NCBI GenBank assembly: GCA_963792675.1 | Contig: CAWBWT010000001.1 | Span: 62,001 to 126,000 of the forward strand | Direction: 5' to 3' | Length of the DNA stretch: 64,000 nt | DNA from: JBBROS01 sp963792675 | Lineage (GTDB): Bacteria; Pseudomonadota; Alphaproteobacteria; Acetobacterales; Acetobacteraceae | Shown here: piece by piece, positions 1-9,765 of the stretch | Numbering within the stretch: the first letter of the stretch is position 1 | Layout of the letters: each line of letters begins with the position of its first letter | Translations under genes and position numbers: made by a program | Notes under the pieces: generated by a model | The model's database searches: none | What the model was told of the DNA's origin: nothing | What the model saw: the letters and a program-made list of their open reading frames with translations, nothing else

Positions 1-109
1 ATCCAGCCTGGCCGATGCTGTCGCCAACGATCGAGGTTTCCCGATACCCTGCCGCCGAGCCGCAACCGGGCAATCCGGGCGCGCGGCGCGTGTGAGCGGG
101 GACGGACCG

Positions 110-1135
110 ATGCGCTGGAAGAAAACGATCACGGTGGTCGGCTGCCACGCCGAGGGCGAGGTGGGCAACGTTGTCACGGGCGGCATCGTCGACGTCCCCG
201 GGGCGACGATGTTCGAGAAAAAGGAGTACTTCGAGCGCGAGATGGAGGCATTGCGCGGGCTGCTACTGTTCGAGCCGCGCGGCGCGCCGTACGTGAACGC
301 CAACGTCATCCTGCCGCCCTGCGACCCCCGCGCCCAGCTCGGCTACGTCATCGTCGAGAGCAACGAATATCCGCCGATGTCCGGCTCCAACACGATCTGC
401 GTGGCAACCGTCGCACTCGAGACCGGCATCCTGCCCATGCAGGAGCCGGAAACGCGGCTGTGCCTGGAAGCGCCGGGCGGTCTGATCGAGGTCCGCTGCG
501 ACTGCCGCGACGGCAAGGTCCGCCAAGTCGAGTTCACCAACCGGCCCGCCTTCGCCCTGCATCTCGACACCCCGGTGGAGGTGGCGGGGCTTGGCACCGT
601 GACCGTCGACACCTCCTACGGGGGCATGACCTTCGCGCACGTGGACGCGGCGGCGCTGGGCTTTGCCGTCACCGCGGACGAGGCTTACGAGCTCTGCGCG
701 GTCGGCAAGCGGATCAAGGGAGCGGTGAACGAGCAGCTGACGGTGGTGCATCCGGAGCACCCGACGCTGCGCGGCGTTTCAAACGTGCTGTTCGAAGGCC
801 CGCTGCAGCGTACCGCGGCGGGGGTCGAGAGCAGGAACGCTCCGGTCGTGCTGCATGGCCGGCTGGACCGCTCGCCCTGCGGCACCGGCACCACCGGGCG
901 GCTGGCGGTGATGTCGGCCAAGGGCCTGATCGCCCAGGGCGAGCCGTTCCGCCACTTCTCCATCACCGGCACGCATTTCGATGCCCGTATTATCGACCGC
1001 ACCGAGGTGGCCGGCCGGCCGGCGGTGGTCGTCACGATCGCCGGCCAGGCCTGGATCACCGGGATCGGCCAATACGGCGTCGACCCAACCGACCCCTACC
1101 CGGCCGGCCACCGGGTCGGCGACGTCTGGCTCTGA
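110..1135 (+). CDS. Proline racemase family enzyme (probable hydroxyproline epimerase / trans-3-hydroxy-L-proline dehydratase)
   Basis: Cytosolic enzyme of the proline racemase superfamily, about 341 residues, the usual length. Two active-site motifs are visible: MSGSNT near residue 90, where proline racemases have a catalytic Cys after the Met, and DRSPCGTG near residue 257, which keeps its Cys. The Ser/Cys pair differs from the Cys/Cys pair of true proline racemases and 4-hydroxyproline epimerases, so a hydroxyproline dehydratase or mixed function is more likely than proline racemisation. ATG 110 is preferred because RWKKTITVV after it matches the usual start of the family; a GTG at 92 in the same frame is possible. 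It converges on a reductase that could take the dehydratase product. Family is sure, substrate is inferred. Confidence 0.88.
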   Translation: MRWKKTITVVGCHAEGEVGNVVTGGIVDVPGATMFEKKEYFEREMEALRGLLLFEPRGAPYVNANVILPPCDPRAQLGYVIVESNEYPPMSGSNTICVATVALETGILPMQEPETRLCLEAPGGLIEVRCDCRDGKVRQVEFTNRPAFALHLDTPVEVAGLGTVTVDTSYGGMTFAHVDAAALGFAVTADEAYELCAVGKRIKGAVNEQLTVVHPEHPTLRGVSNVLFEGPLQRTAAGVESRNAPVVLHGRLDRSPCGTGTTGRLAVMSAKGLIAQGEPFRHFSITGTHFDARIIDRTEVAGRPAVVVTIAGQAWITGIGQYGVDPTDPYPAGHRVGDVWL

Positions 1136-1151
1136 GACGGATCGCGGCCCC

Positions 1152-2171
1152 TCAGGCGGCCGGCAGCAGCGCCTCGAGCGCCGCCCAAGCGTCCGGCGTG
1201 ATGGGGATCCCGGCCTCGGCCGCCCGGGCGCGGGCCGTCAGCCGGCGCTCGCCCGGAAGGCGCGACTGCCCGGCCCGGCCCAACGCCTCGACCAAGTCGT
1301 CCACGCGCCCGGCAAACGGCGCCAAGCCGGCCGCGCCGGCGGCGGGATCGATGACGACCACCGTCTGCCCGGTACGCGGCGTGCGCGCGCCCGGATAGGC
1401 AGAGGAGTCGACCTCATGGGAAAAACTCGCACCCACCAGGGCCGCGCATAGAAGCTCGACCATCATGGCGATCGAGGCGCCCTTGTGGCCGCCGAAGGTG
1501 GACAGCGCGCCGCCATCGAGGATCGCGTGCGGATCGGTCGTGGGCTGGCCGTCGCGGTCGATCCCCTGCCCCACCGCCAGCGTGCGGCCTTCGCGCGCCG
1601 CCACCTGGACGTCGCCATGCGCCATCGTGGACGTAGCCATGTCGAAGATCAGCGGCGGCGACCCCACCCGGGGAGCCGCGAAGGCGACCGGGTTGGTGCC
1701 ATAAATCGGGCGGCTCGCGCCGGGCGGCGCGACCACCGGAATGGAGTTGACCATCGACAGCGCCACCAAGCCGCGCTCGGCGAACGGCTCGACGTCGGGG
1801 TAGAGCGCGGCAAGATGGTGCGATTCCCGGATCGCCAAGAACGCGATCCCCTGACTGCGCGCCTTGGCCAGCAGCAGGTCCCGCGCCGCCGCCAGCGCCA
1901 CCTGGGCGAAACCGTTGCGGGCGTCGACCCGCACGACGCCGGGCGCGGCGTCATGCACCACCGGTTCCGCGCGTCCGTCGACCCAGCCGCTTCTGAGGGT
2001 GGAGACGTAGCCCGGCATCCGGAAGATGCCGTGGCTTTTGCTGCCGTCGCGCTCCGCCGCGGCGCAGTTCGCCGCCAGGATGCCGGCCACCTTGGGCGAG
2101 CAGCCATGCGCCCGAAAAATGGCGTCGAGCAGATCCGTCAAGGCAGACAGCGATGGCGTGGTTGGTTGCAA
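1152..2171 (-). CDS. Malate/L-lactate dehydrogenase (Ldh2) family oxidoreductase, possible delta1-pyrroline-2-carboxylate reductase
   Basis: NAD(P)-dependent oxidoreductase of the Ldh2/YlbC/DpkA family, 339 residues. Family signatures are visible: SHGIFRMP near residue 48, the SHH around residue 118, YGTNPVAFAAP near 158, FDMATST near 178, and GGHKGASIAMMVELL near 227. Members include delta1-piperideine/pyrroline-2-carboxylate reductases as well as malate, sulfolactate and ureidoglycolate dehydrogenases. The convergent neighbour is a proline-racemase-family enzyme with a dehydratase-like active site, whose expected product is pyrroline-2-carboxylate. Reduction of that compound to L-proline is therefore the best guess, by context only. 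The two genes are tail to tail with 16 bp between them, so they do not share a transcript. Confidence 0.82.
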   Translation of the reverse strand: MQPTTPSLSALTDLLDAIFRAHGCSPKVAGILAANCAAAERDGSKSHGIFRMPGYVSTLRSGWVDGRAEPVVHDAAPGVVRVDARNGFAQVALAAARDLLLAKARSQGIAFLAIRESHHLAALYPDVEPFAERGLVALSMVNSIPVVAPPGASRPIYGTNPVAFAAPRVGSPPLIFDMATSTMAHGDVQVAAREGRTLAVGQGIDRDGQPTTDPHAILDGGALSTFGGHKGASIAMMVELLCAALVGASFSHEVDSSAYPGARTPRTGQTVVVIDPAAGAAGLAPFAGRVDDLVEALGRAGQSRLPGERRLTARARAAEAGIPITPDAWAALEALLPAA

Positions 2172-2340
2172 CGTCTTCTCCTCCGACCGGGGTGTGCCGG
2201 CAATGTCGACAGGTTTTCGTAGCCCGTTTACGAGTCGTTCTTAATGTTCGGCTACAGATCACTGAGACAAAACGTCACGCTCATGCTGCACGGCAACGAC
2301 AGGTGGTGTGTGCGCCACCGCCTGGTAGCTGAGAAATGCC

Positions 2341-3674
2341 GTGACAACATCGTCAGTGCTTACCCCTGCGCAAATCAAAACGTTGTCCACGGCCGCCATC
2401 GCTGCCTTGTCCACAACTGATTTCAGTACGTTCTCCACGGACCAGCTGGCCGCGCTGTCTTCGGCGCAGGTGCGGGCCCTGACCTCGGACGACATCGGCG
2501 CCCTGGGCTCGGCCGCTCTGGCCGGCTTCACCACCGCCGGCATCGCCGAGCTCAGCGCCACCAACATCATCGGCCCAGCACCGCCGCCGCCCCCGGGCTG
2601 ACCTTGGCCCAGGCCGCCGCCCTCAGCACCGCCGCGGTCGCCGTGTTCACCTCGACCCACCTGGCCGCGCTGTCCACCGCCGGCATGGCCGGCTTCAGCA
2701 GCGCCCAGGTGGCCGCCCTGACCACCACCGCCCTGCTCGGCGCCACCGCCCAGCCGGCGCACTCACCGCGGCCCAGATCAAGGGCCTCACCACCGCCCAG
2801 GTGCTTCATCGGTCCGGTTCCGTTGCCGGAACTCGATTACCTGCTTTGCGACGACTTCGTCATACCGCCGGAATACGAGACAGCGTACCGTCCGTCGCCG
2901 ATGCCGGTCGCACGGATCTACCAAGCCAACGACAGCAAGCGGAAGATCGGTAGCCCGCTGGCCCGGCACGACGTCGGCCTGCCGGATGACTGCCTCGTCC
3001 TGTGCTGTTTCTCCCATCATTACAAAATCACCGAACCATTTTCGACGCCTGGATGTCGATCCTTCGCCAGGCCGACCAGGCGGTGCTTTGGCTGTCTGCC
3101 GACAATCCGTGGTCCGCACGCCAACCTTCGCCAAGCCGCCGCCCGGGCCGGTGTCGCCCCGGAGCGGATCGTGTTCGCCGAGCGGACCAGCCCCGAACTG
3201 TACATGAGCCGGCTTCAATTGGCCGACCTGTTCCTCGATACGGTTCCCTATAACGCCGGCACCATCGCCAGCGACGCGATCCGGATGCAGTTGCCGTTGC
3301 TGACGCTGTGCGGACGCTCGTTCGCATCCCGCATGGCCGGCCCGTTGCTGAGCCTGATCGGGGCAACGGAGGGCGTCACCACGAGCGTGTCCGAGTATGT
3401 CGAGACCGCAGTGACGCTGGCGACGGACCGACACGCCTACGCCGCCTACAAGCGTCACTTCGTCGGAGATGCCTGGGCAAGCACCGCCGGCGACAACGCC
3501 CGGTTCACGACGGAATTCGAAGCGTCGCTGGAACTACTGGTGAAAGGCCGCCCGATGCAGGCGACCGCTGCAGGATCCCGACCGCTCCAGCACCTTCGCG
3601 AGCAGCATCTGATCCCGCTTGCGCCGCTGGCAGCATTTGGTCGTGATGCCTCAGTGATAAGTCGATCAATCTGA
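2341..3674 (+). pseudogene. Decayed gene: Ala/Thr/Ser repeat region joined to an O-GlcNAc-transferase-like (GT41/SPINDLY) C-terminal domain
   Basis: The first part (2341-2601, GTG start) encodes low-complexity repeats of about ten residues of the form LSTxxIAAL, and these continue in another frame from 2604 to about 2750. From about 2815 the sequence matches the C-terminal half of bacterial GT41 glycosyltransferases: a YQANDSKRKIG segment, then FDAWMSILRQAD, LADLFLDTVPYNAGTIASDA and GRSFASRMAG. This region carries two compensating shifts: residues TIFDAWMSILRQADQAVLWL are encoded about 3040-3110 in a different frame from the flanks. The TPR N-terminus of a normal OGT-like enzyme is absent. 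I read this as a chimaeric remnant with no functional product. Confidence 0.7.
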
Positions 3675-3771
3675 CGCATGGAATGCTTTTGTCAGGACCG
3701 GATCACGAGTATGCTTTGAACGAAGCGGGGATCTATGGTGAGTATAAGTCAAATGACAGGATTCGAACACA

Positions 3772-4233
3772 ATGTCAGATAAGGCCAGGCCGGACATTCT
3801 CGGGCTGACGGCGCAGATCGTTTCAGCGCACATCGCCAAGAACCAAGTCGCCACCGAAGCGCTGCCGCCACTGATCCAATCGGTCTATCGCTCTCTGGCG
3901 ACAGCCGGCGAGGTCGAGGTCAAACCGGAAGCGCAAGCTCCGGCGGTTGCCGTGAAGAAGTCGGTCTTCCCCGAGTACATCATCTGCCTGGAAGACGGCA
4001 AAAAGCTGAAGATGCTCAAGCGGCACCTGAAAACCAGCTACAACATGACCCCGGACGAGTACCGCACGAAGTGGGGGCTGCCGCGCGATTATCCGATGGT
4101 CGCCCCCGTTTATGCCTCGCATCGCTCCACGCTAGCCAAGAAGATCGGCCTGGGCCGCAAGCCGGCCGACGAACCTGTGGAACCCCCCGTGGAGAAGATT
4201 CCGGCCCGTCGGACGCGCGGCGCCAAGGCCTGA
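3772..4233 (+). CDS. MucR/Ros family transcriptional regulator
   Basis: Ros/MucR proteins are alphaproteobacterial DNA-binding regulators of exopolysaccharide, motility, virulence and cell-cycle genes. This 153-residue protein has the conserved core from about residue 68 to 128: a CLEDGKKLKMLKRHL segment followed by MTPDEYRTKWGLP, DYPMVAP and LAKKIGLGR. Classical Ros uses Cys-x2-Cys and two His as zinc ligands. Here the second Cys is Asp and the second His is replaced (RHLKTSYNM), so it belongs with homologues thought to fold without a full zinc site. N-terminal and C-terminal extensions are Pro/Ala/Lys-rich. No strong ribosome site is visible before ATG 3772. The neighbouring RND pump gene runs antisense towards its end. 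Confidence 0.9.
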   Translation: MSDKARPDILGLTAQIVSAHIAKNQVATEALPPLIQSVYRSLATAGEVEVKPEAQAPAVAVKKSVFPEYIICLEDGKKLKMLKRHLKTSYNMTPDEYRTKWGLPRDYPMVAPVYASHRSTLAKKIGLGRKPADEPVEPPVEKIPARRTRGAKA

Positions 4234-4260
4234 TCGCGGCCGCGGCGGCCCGCCTTTGGG

Positions 4261-7200
4261 TCAGGCCGACACGGGGACCCTCCTGGGCTTTTCGGCAATC
4301 GCCGGCGCGCCGTGCTGCTTCAGCGGGCGGTTGCCCGTCAACCGGCGCAGTACCGACGTAGAACACCGGCGTCAGGAACAAGCCGAAGGCGGTGACGCCG
4401 ATCATGCCGGCGAACACGGCGACGCCCATCGCGTGCCGCATCTCGGCGCCGGCGCCGGTGGACAGCACAAGCGGCAGCACGCCCATGATGAAGGCCATCG
4501 ACGTCATCAGGATCGGCCGCAGCCGCAGCCGGCTGGCCTCGATCGCGGCCGCCCGTGGCGTGCGCCCGGCAAATTCCAGCTCGCGGGCGAATTCCACGAT
4601 CAGGATGGCATTCTTCGCCGACAAGCCGACCAGCACGATCAAGCCGATCTGGGTGAAGACGTTGTTGTCGCCATGGGTCAGCCAAACGCCGGTCATGGCG
4701 GCCAGCAGGCCCATCGGCACGATCATGATGATCGCCAGCGGCAAGGTCAGGCTCTCGTACTGGGCGGCCAGCACCAGGAACACCAGCAGCAGCGCGATCG
4801 GGAACACGACCACGCCCGAGTTGCCGGCGATGATCTGCTGGTAGGTCAGCTCCGTCCATTCGTAGGAGAAGCCCTTCGGCAGCGTCTCTTTGGCGATGCG
4901 GGCGACCGCGTCTTGCGCCTGGCCGGTGGAAAAGCCCGGCGCCGCGGCGCCGTTCACGTCTGCACTCAGGAAGCCGTTGTAGCGCATCGCCCGTTCCGGG
5001 CCGGAGCTTGCCTTGATCGTCATGACGGCCGCCAGCGGCACCATCTCGCCCGACGACGAGCGGACCTTCAGCCGACCGATATCCTCGGCCCGCGCGCGGA
5101 ACGGCGCGTCGGCCTGCACCCGCACGGAGTAGGTGCGGCCGAACGCGTTGAAGTCGTTCACATAGAGCGAACCCAGATAGATCTGCAGCGTGTCGAACAC
5201 GTCGGTGACGGCGACCCCGAGCTGCCGGGCGCGGACCCGGTCGATGTCGGCATAAAGCTGCGGCACGTCGACCCGCAGGCCGGTGAACATCCCGGCCAGC
5301 TCCGGCGCCTTGCGGGCGGCGGCGAGGAAGGCGTTGGTCGCCTCGTCCAGCGCCCCATAGCCAAGGCCGGCGCGGTCCTCGATCTGCAGCTTGAAGCCGC
5401 CGATGGTGCCGAGCCCCTGCACCGGCGGCGGCGGGAAGACGGCGATGAACGCGTCCTGGATCGCCCCGAACTGCTGGTTCAACGACCCGGCGATGGCGCC
5501 GGCGGACAGGTTCGGCGTGGTCCGGTTGGCGAACTCGTCGAGCGAGACGAACACGATCCCGGAGTTGGAGCTGTTGGTGAAGCCGTTGATCGACAGCCCG
5601 GGGAAGGCGATGTTGTTGACCGCACCGGGCTGCTTGGCGGCGATGTCGCCCATTCGCTGGATGACGCTTTCGCTGCGGTCGAGGCTGGCGCCGTCCGGAA
5701 GCTGGGCGAAGCCCACCAGGTATTGCTTGTCCTGCGCCGGCACGAACCCGCCGGGGACGGCCTGGAACAGCACGACGGCCAGGCCGACCAGGCCGAGATA
5801 AACCACCATCATGACCGACTTGCGCCCGATCACACGTTTCACGCCGCCGCCATAGGCGTTCGACCCGGCGGCAAAGAACCGATTGAAGCCGCGGAAGAAC
5901 CAGCCCAACAGCCGGTCGAGCACCCGCGTCGGCAGGTCCTTCGGTGCATCATGGCCGCGCAGCAGCAGGGCAGCCAGGGCGGGCGACAAGGTGAGCGAGT
6001 TGATCGCCGAGATCACGGTCGAGATGGCGATCGTCAGCGCGAACTGGCGGTAGAACTGCCCGGTCAGGCCGCTGATGAAGGCCAGCGGCACGAACACCGC
6101 CACCAGCACCAGCGCGATGGCGATGATGGGCCCCGACACCTCGGACATAGCGCGGTAGGTCGCTTCGATCGGCGACAGGCCGTCCTCGATGTTGCGCTCC
6201 ACGTTCTCGACCACGACGATCGCGTCGTCGACGACGATGCCGATCGCGAGCACCAGGCCGAACAAGCTCAGCGCGTTGATGGAGAAGCCGAACAGGTGCA
6301 TCACGCCGAAGGTGCCGATGATCGACACCGGGACGGCGACCAGCGGGATGATCGAGGCCCGCCACGTCTGCAGGAACAGCACGACGACGATCACCACCAG
6401 CACCACGGCCTCGAGCAGGGTGTGCACGACCGCCTCGATCGAGGCGCGGACGAACTGCGTCGTGTCGTAGACGACGGCGTAGTCCACGCCTTCCGGCATG
6501 GTCTGCTTGATCTCCTCCATGGTGGCGCGGACCGCGTCGGCGATCTGGATCGCGTTCGAGCCCGGCGCCTGGAACACCGGCACCGCCACCGCGGACTTGT
6601 TGTTCAGCAGCGACCGCAGCGAATAATCGGCTGCGCCCATCTCGATCCGCGCCACGTCGCGCAGCCGGGTCACGGCGCCGCCGGGGGCGGTCTTGACCAC
6701 GATGTCGCCGAACTCCTCGGGCGATTGCAGGCGGCCCTGGGCGTTGACCGAAAGCTGCACGCTGAGGCCCGGCACGTTGGGCGACGAGCCCACCACGCCG
6801 GCCGCGGCCTGCACGTTCTGGGCGCGGATCTCGGCAACCACGTCGCCGGCGGACAGCCCGTGCTCGGCGACCTTTTGCGGGTCGAGCCAAACACGCATGG
6901 CGTAGTCGCCGGAGCCGAACAACTGCACGTCGCCGACGCCGTTGATGCGCGCCAGGCGGTCCTTCACGTTCAGGACGGCGTAATTACGCAGATACGTAAT
7001 GTCGTACTTGTTGGTCGGCGACAGGATGTGCACGACCATCATCAGGTCGGGCGAGCTCTTGATCGTCGTGATCCCCAAGGTGCGGACGACGTCGGGCAGG
7101 CGCGGCTCGGCCTGGCTGACGCGGTTCTGCACCAGCTGCTGCGCCTTGTCGGGGTCGGTGCCAAGCTTGAACGTAACGGTCAGCGTCATCAGGCCGTCGG

Positions 7201-7456
7201 TGGTCGCCTGGCTGCCCATGTAGAGCATGCCCTCGACGCCGTTGATCTGCTCCTCGATCGGCGTCGCCACGGTTTCCGCGATCACCTTCGGGCTGGCGCC
7301 GGGGTAGTTGGCGCGGACGACGACCTGCGGCGGCACTACCTCCGGATATTCCGAGATCGGCAAGGCGCGGAGTGCCAGCAGGCCGGACACGAAGATGAGC
7401 ACCGACAGCACGCCGGCGAACACCGGGCGGTCGATGAAGAATTTCGAGATGTTCAT
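4261..7456 (-). CDS. RND multidrug efflux pump inner-membrane transporter (AcrB/MexB type), frameshifted at the C-terminus
   Basis: Proton-driven inner-membrane subunit of a tripartite efflux pump. It starts MNISKFFIDRP and has the full AcrB layout: transmembrane helix 1 at the start, large periplasmic loops, a VDDAIVVVENVER segment near residue 408 with the two Asp of the proton relay, the second-half loop, and terminal helices ending TPVFYV. An extra base near 4353 shifts the frame after TPVFYV, so the frame as given runs on into antisense mucR. Removing it gives YVVLRRLTGNRPLKQHG and a stop at 4261-4263, about 1064 residues, the normal length and a normal tail. Expressed with the adaptor and hydrolase upstream; no outer-membrane factor gene is nearby. 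Substrates unknown. Confidence 0.95.
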
Positions 7457-7564
7457 CGGTGTGGTTCCGTTGCAGCAATCCGGGCCGGCACGCCAGGAGC
7501 GCTGCCCCTGGACCCCGCTGAGGCGAGACGCCCCAGACCCCCGGAATGACTAAGTCATGGATTT

Positions 7565-7585
7565 CAAAAGGGGAGCGCCCCTTTG
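7565..7585. other. Hairpin between efflux adaptor and pump genes
   Basis: AAAGGGG and CCCCTTT pair perfectly around a four-base loop inside the 135-bp gap between the adaptor stop and the pump start. There is no U-tract, so it may be an mRNA stability or attenuation element within the operon rather than a terminator. Confidence 0.4.
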
Positions 7586-7591
7586 CCTTCG

Positions 7592-8854
7592 CTAACGGGC
7601 CGCCAGCGCCGTGCCGGCGTTCATCGCGACCGGCTGCGGAGCGACGGTCGCGCCGGGCCGGATGCGCTGCAGGCCGTTGACCACGATGCGCTCGCCGGAC
7701 TTGAGCCCGGAGGTGACCAGGCGCAGCCCGTCGGCGGTGCCGCCGAGGGCGACCTGGCGATAGGCGACGGTGTTGTCGGCACCGACCACCATGACGAAGC
7801 GGCGGTCCTGGTCGGTGCCGATGGCGCGTTCGTCGACGGCGAGCGCGGGTTCCGTGTGGGCGAGGCCGAGACGGAGGCGGGCGAACTGGCCGGGCCTTAG
7901 CTTGCCGTCGGGATTGTCGAAGGCGGCGCGCACCCGGACGGTGCCGCTGCGGCTATCGACCACGTTGTCCACGAGCTGCAGCTTGCCCTGGACCGGCGTG
8001 CCGGTGGTGCCGAGCGTGCCCATCTCGACCGGGATCCGGCCGAGCTGCTCGACCTGGTCGGCGCCACCGTCCGGCAGGCTCGCCAGCGCCCGGGCGAGCG
8101 ATTGCTCGTCGGCTTCGAAGCTGGCGTAGATCGGGTTGACGCTGACGAGCGTGGTCAGCACCGGTGCGGTCGGGCCGGCCGGCACCAAGTTGCCGGCGGT
8201 GACCTCGATGCGGCCGACACGGCCGGCGATCGGCGCCCGCACCTCGGTGTAGCCGAGGTTGAGGCGCGCGGTGTCGAGCGCGGCTTGCATAGCCCGCAGG
8301 TTGGCTTCCGAGGCCCGCAGTTCGTTGACCCGCTGGTCCACGTCGCGCTGCGGGGTGAAGCCGCTGCCGACGAGCTGCTGGGCGCGCTGCTGCTCCTTGG
8401 CGGCGAGTGCGAGGCGGGCCTGGGCGGACGCGACCTGGGCCTCGGCGCCCTGCACCTCGGCGAGGTAGGGCGCCGGGTCGATGGTGAACAGCAGGTCGCC
8501 CTGCTTGACCAGCGCGCCTTCGCGGAAATGGGCCTGCAGGATGGCGCCGGCGGCGCGGGGGCGGATCTCGACCCGATCCACCGCTTCGACCCGGCCGGAG
8601 AAGTCGCTCCAGATGGCGGTGTCGCGCTGCTCGACGGTGGCGACCGACACCGGCACCGCGGCCGGCGCGGCGGCGGCGGCGGCCGGAGCCGGCGCGGCGG
8701 TGCGTGGTAGGTACTGCCAGGCGGCCCCGGCCGCGACCACGGCGACCAAGCCGGCGCCCGCGAGCCAGCCGATCCGGCGGCGGCCGCGGCGGGACTGCTT
8801 GGGCGCGTCGGCAACAGCGGGGGCGGTAGTAGTGGCGGGGTTGAAGTCGATCAT
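7592..8854 (-). CDS. RND efflux periplasmic adaptor (membrane fusion protein, HlyD/AcrA type)
   Basis: Periplasmic adaptor that links the inner-membrane pump to an outer-membrane channel. The start is ATG 8854 (MIDFNPATT), preceded by AGGAG; the longer frame upstream is not needed. A basic N-terminal stretch is followed by one membrane anchor (about residues 27-45) and an Ala-rich linker. Then come the barrel-sandwich halves around REGALVKQGDLLFTIDP and TEVRAPIAGRVGR, separated by an Ala/Gln-rich alpha-hairpin. The C-terminal beta-barrel contains the typical LRPGQFARLRL. The ATG overlaps the stop of the preceding hydrolase gene (ATGA), so the two are probably translationally coupled. The pump gene follows after 135 bp. 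Confidence 0.95.
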   Translation of the reverse strand: MIDFNPATTTAPAVADAPKQSRRGRRRIGWLAGAGLVAVVAAGAAWQYLPRTAAPAPAAAAAAPAAVPVSVATVEQRDTAIWSDFSGRVEAVDRVEIRPRAAGAILQAHFREGALVKQGDLLFTIDPAPYLAEVQGAEAQVASAQARLALAAKEQQRAQQLVGSGFTPQRDVDQRVNELRASEANLRAMQAALDTARLNLGYTEVRAPIAGRVGRIEVTAGNLVPAGPTAPVLTTLVSVNPIYASFEADEQSLARALASLPDGGADQVEQLGRIPVEMGTLGTTGTPVQGKLQLVDNVVDSRSGTVRVRAAFDNPDGKLRPGQFARLRLGLAHTEPALAVDERAIGTDQDRRFVMVVGADNTVAYRQVALGGTADGLRLVTSGLKSGERIVVNGLQRIRPGATVAPQPVAMNAGTALAAR

Positions 8855-9690
8855 GGGAAACTCCTGAGGGCCGCATCGGCGGCCCGGACCGGGACCAGGT
8901 TGGGGGTCACGGCGGCAAAGAATTCGGCGAAATTGGTTCGGACGGCGCGCGCCCAATCCGGGTGAGCGGGTCCGGCCAGCGCGTCCGGCCAGTTATGCGC
9001 CGCCAAGGCCCGGACATGCAGCGCCACGCCGGCGTCCCGCAGCCGGCGGGCATAGTCGAGCGCCTCGTCCCGCATCGCGTCGTCGGGCGTCGTCAGCACC
9101 AGGGCCGGTGGCAAGCCGTGCAGGCGGGTGCCGCAGGCCGGCGCCGCATAGGGGTGGGCGGCCTTGTCGGGCACGCCGAGATAGGTGGCCCAGCCATCGG
9201 CCCACTTGCAGCCGACCGGCCCCGCATCGGCGTCGCGGATGGAGCAGGTGGCCAGGCCGGCGTCGAGCATGGGCGACAGCAGGATCTGCCCGGCCAGCGG
9301 CGGGCCGAGCCGGTCGCGAGCCATCATGGCCAGGGCGGCGGCCAGATTGCCGCCCGCCTCCTCGCCGGCCACGAACAGCTTCGAGGCACGGGCCGCCCAG
9401 TGGGTGCGGCGGTCGTGCAAGTGCCAAAGCAGGCCGTACATGGCCTCGACCGCGTCGGGAAACGGATGGGCGGCGCCGGCCGGATAGTCGGCCGAGATGA
9501 CAACGGCGCCCGCCTCGGCGAGCAAGGCCGCCACCGGGCGGTCGCCGCCGGGAACCGCCATGAACGCGCCCCCCGGCAGATGCAGGACGAGCGGCGCCGG
9601 CCGCGCTACGGCACCCTGATAGACCTGCACCGCGATCGGGGCGGCACCGCCGCCGATCTCGATCCGGGTGAACGTGGGTTGGATCGCCAT
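8851..9690 (-). CDS. Alpha/beta-hydrolase fold protein (esterase/HSL-like) lacking the nucleophile Ser
   Basis: A 279-residue protein starting at ATG 9690 (MAIQPTFTRIEI) and resembling alpha/beta-hydrolase-3 esterases. The HGGG oxyanion motif appears as HLPGGAF near residue 58. The nucleophile motif that should read GDSAGGN is GEEAGGN near residue 127, so the catalytic Ser is Glu. A DDAMRDEALDYARRL segment keeps the Asp region, and the usual His motif is AHNWPDAL. The fold looks complete but classical esterase activity is unlikely. It is the first gene of the efflux operon, overlapping the adaptor start by 4 bp, and is divergent from a LysR gene. Its role is unknown; it may be a non-catalytic partner or bind a pump substrate. 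Confidence 0.82.
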   Translation of the reverse strand: MAIQPTFTRIEIGGGAAPIAVQVYQGAVARPAPLVLHLPGGAFMAVPGGDRPVAALLAEAGAVVISADYPAGAAHPFPDAVEAMYGLLWHLHDRRTHWAARASKLFVAGEEAGGNLAAALAMMARDRLGPPLAGQILLSPMLDAGLATCSIRDADAGPVGCKWADGWATYLGVPDKAAHPYAAPACGTRLHGLPPALVLTTPDDAMRDEALDYARRLRDAGVALHVRALAAHNWPDALAGPAHPDWARAVRTNFAEFFAAVTPNLVPVRAADAALRSFP

Positions 9691-9765
9691 AAGCTTACTG
9701 TCCGGTTGCGCTGCACCAAACTGGCACTGGCTATGGGTGGCATGAATAGGTGTTTTTGAACTACA

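Noticed and set aside
3756..3768. TTCGAATCC-like sequence on the minus strand suggesting a tRNA T-arm
   Set aside because: No matching acceptor, D or anticodon arms could be folded around it.
4256..7549. A 1097-residue open frame on the + strand opposite the RND pump
   Set aside because: Its composition (His/Arg/Asp/Gln-rich, no domain) is that of an antisense shadow of a high-GC gene; the minus-strand pump is unmistakable.
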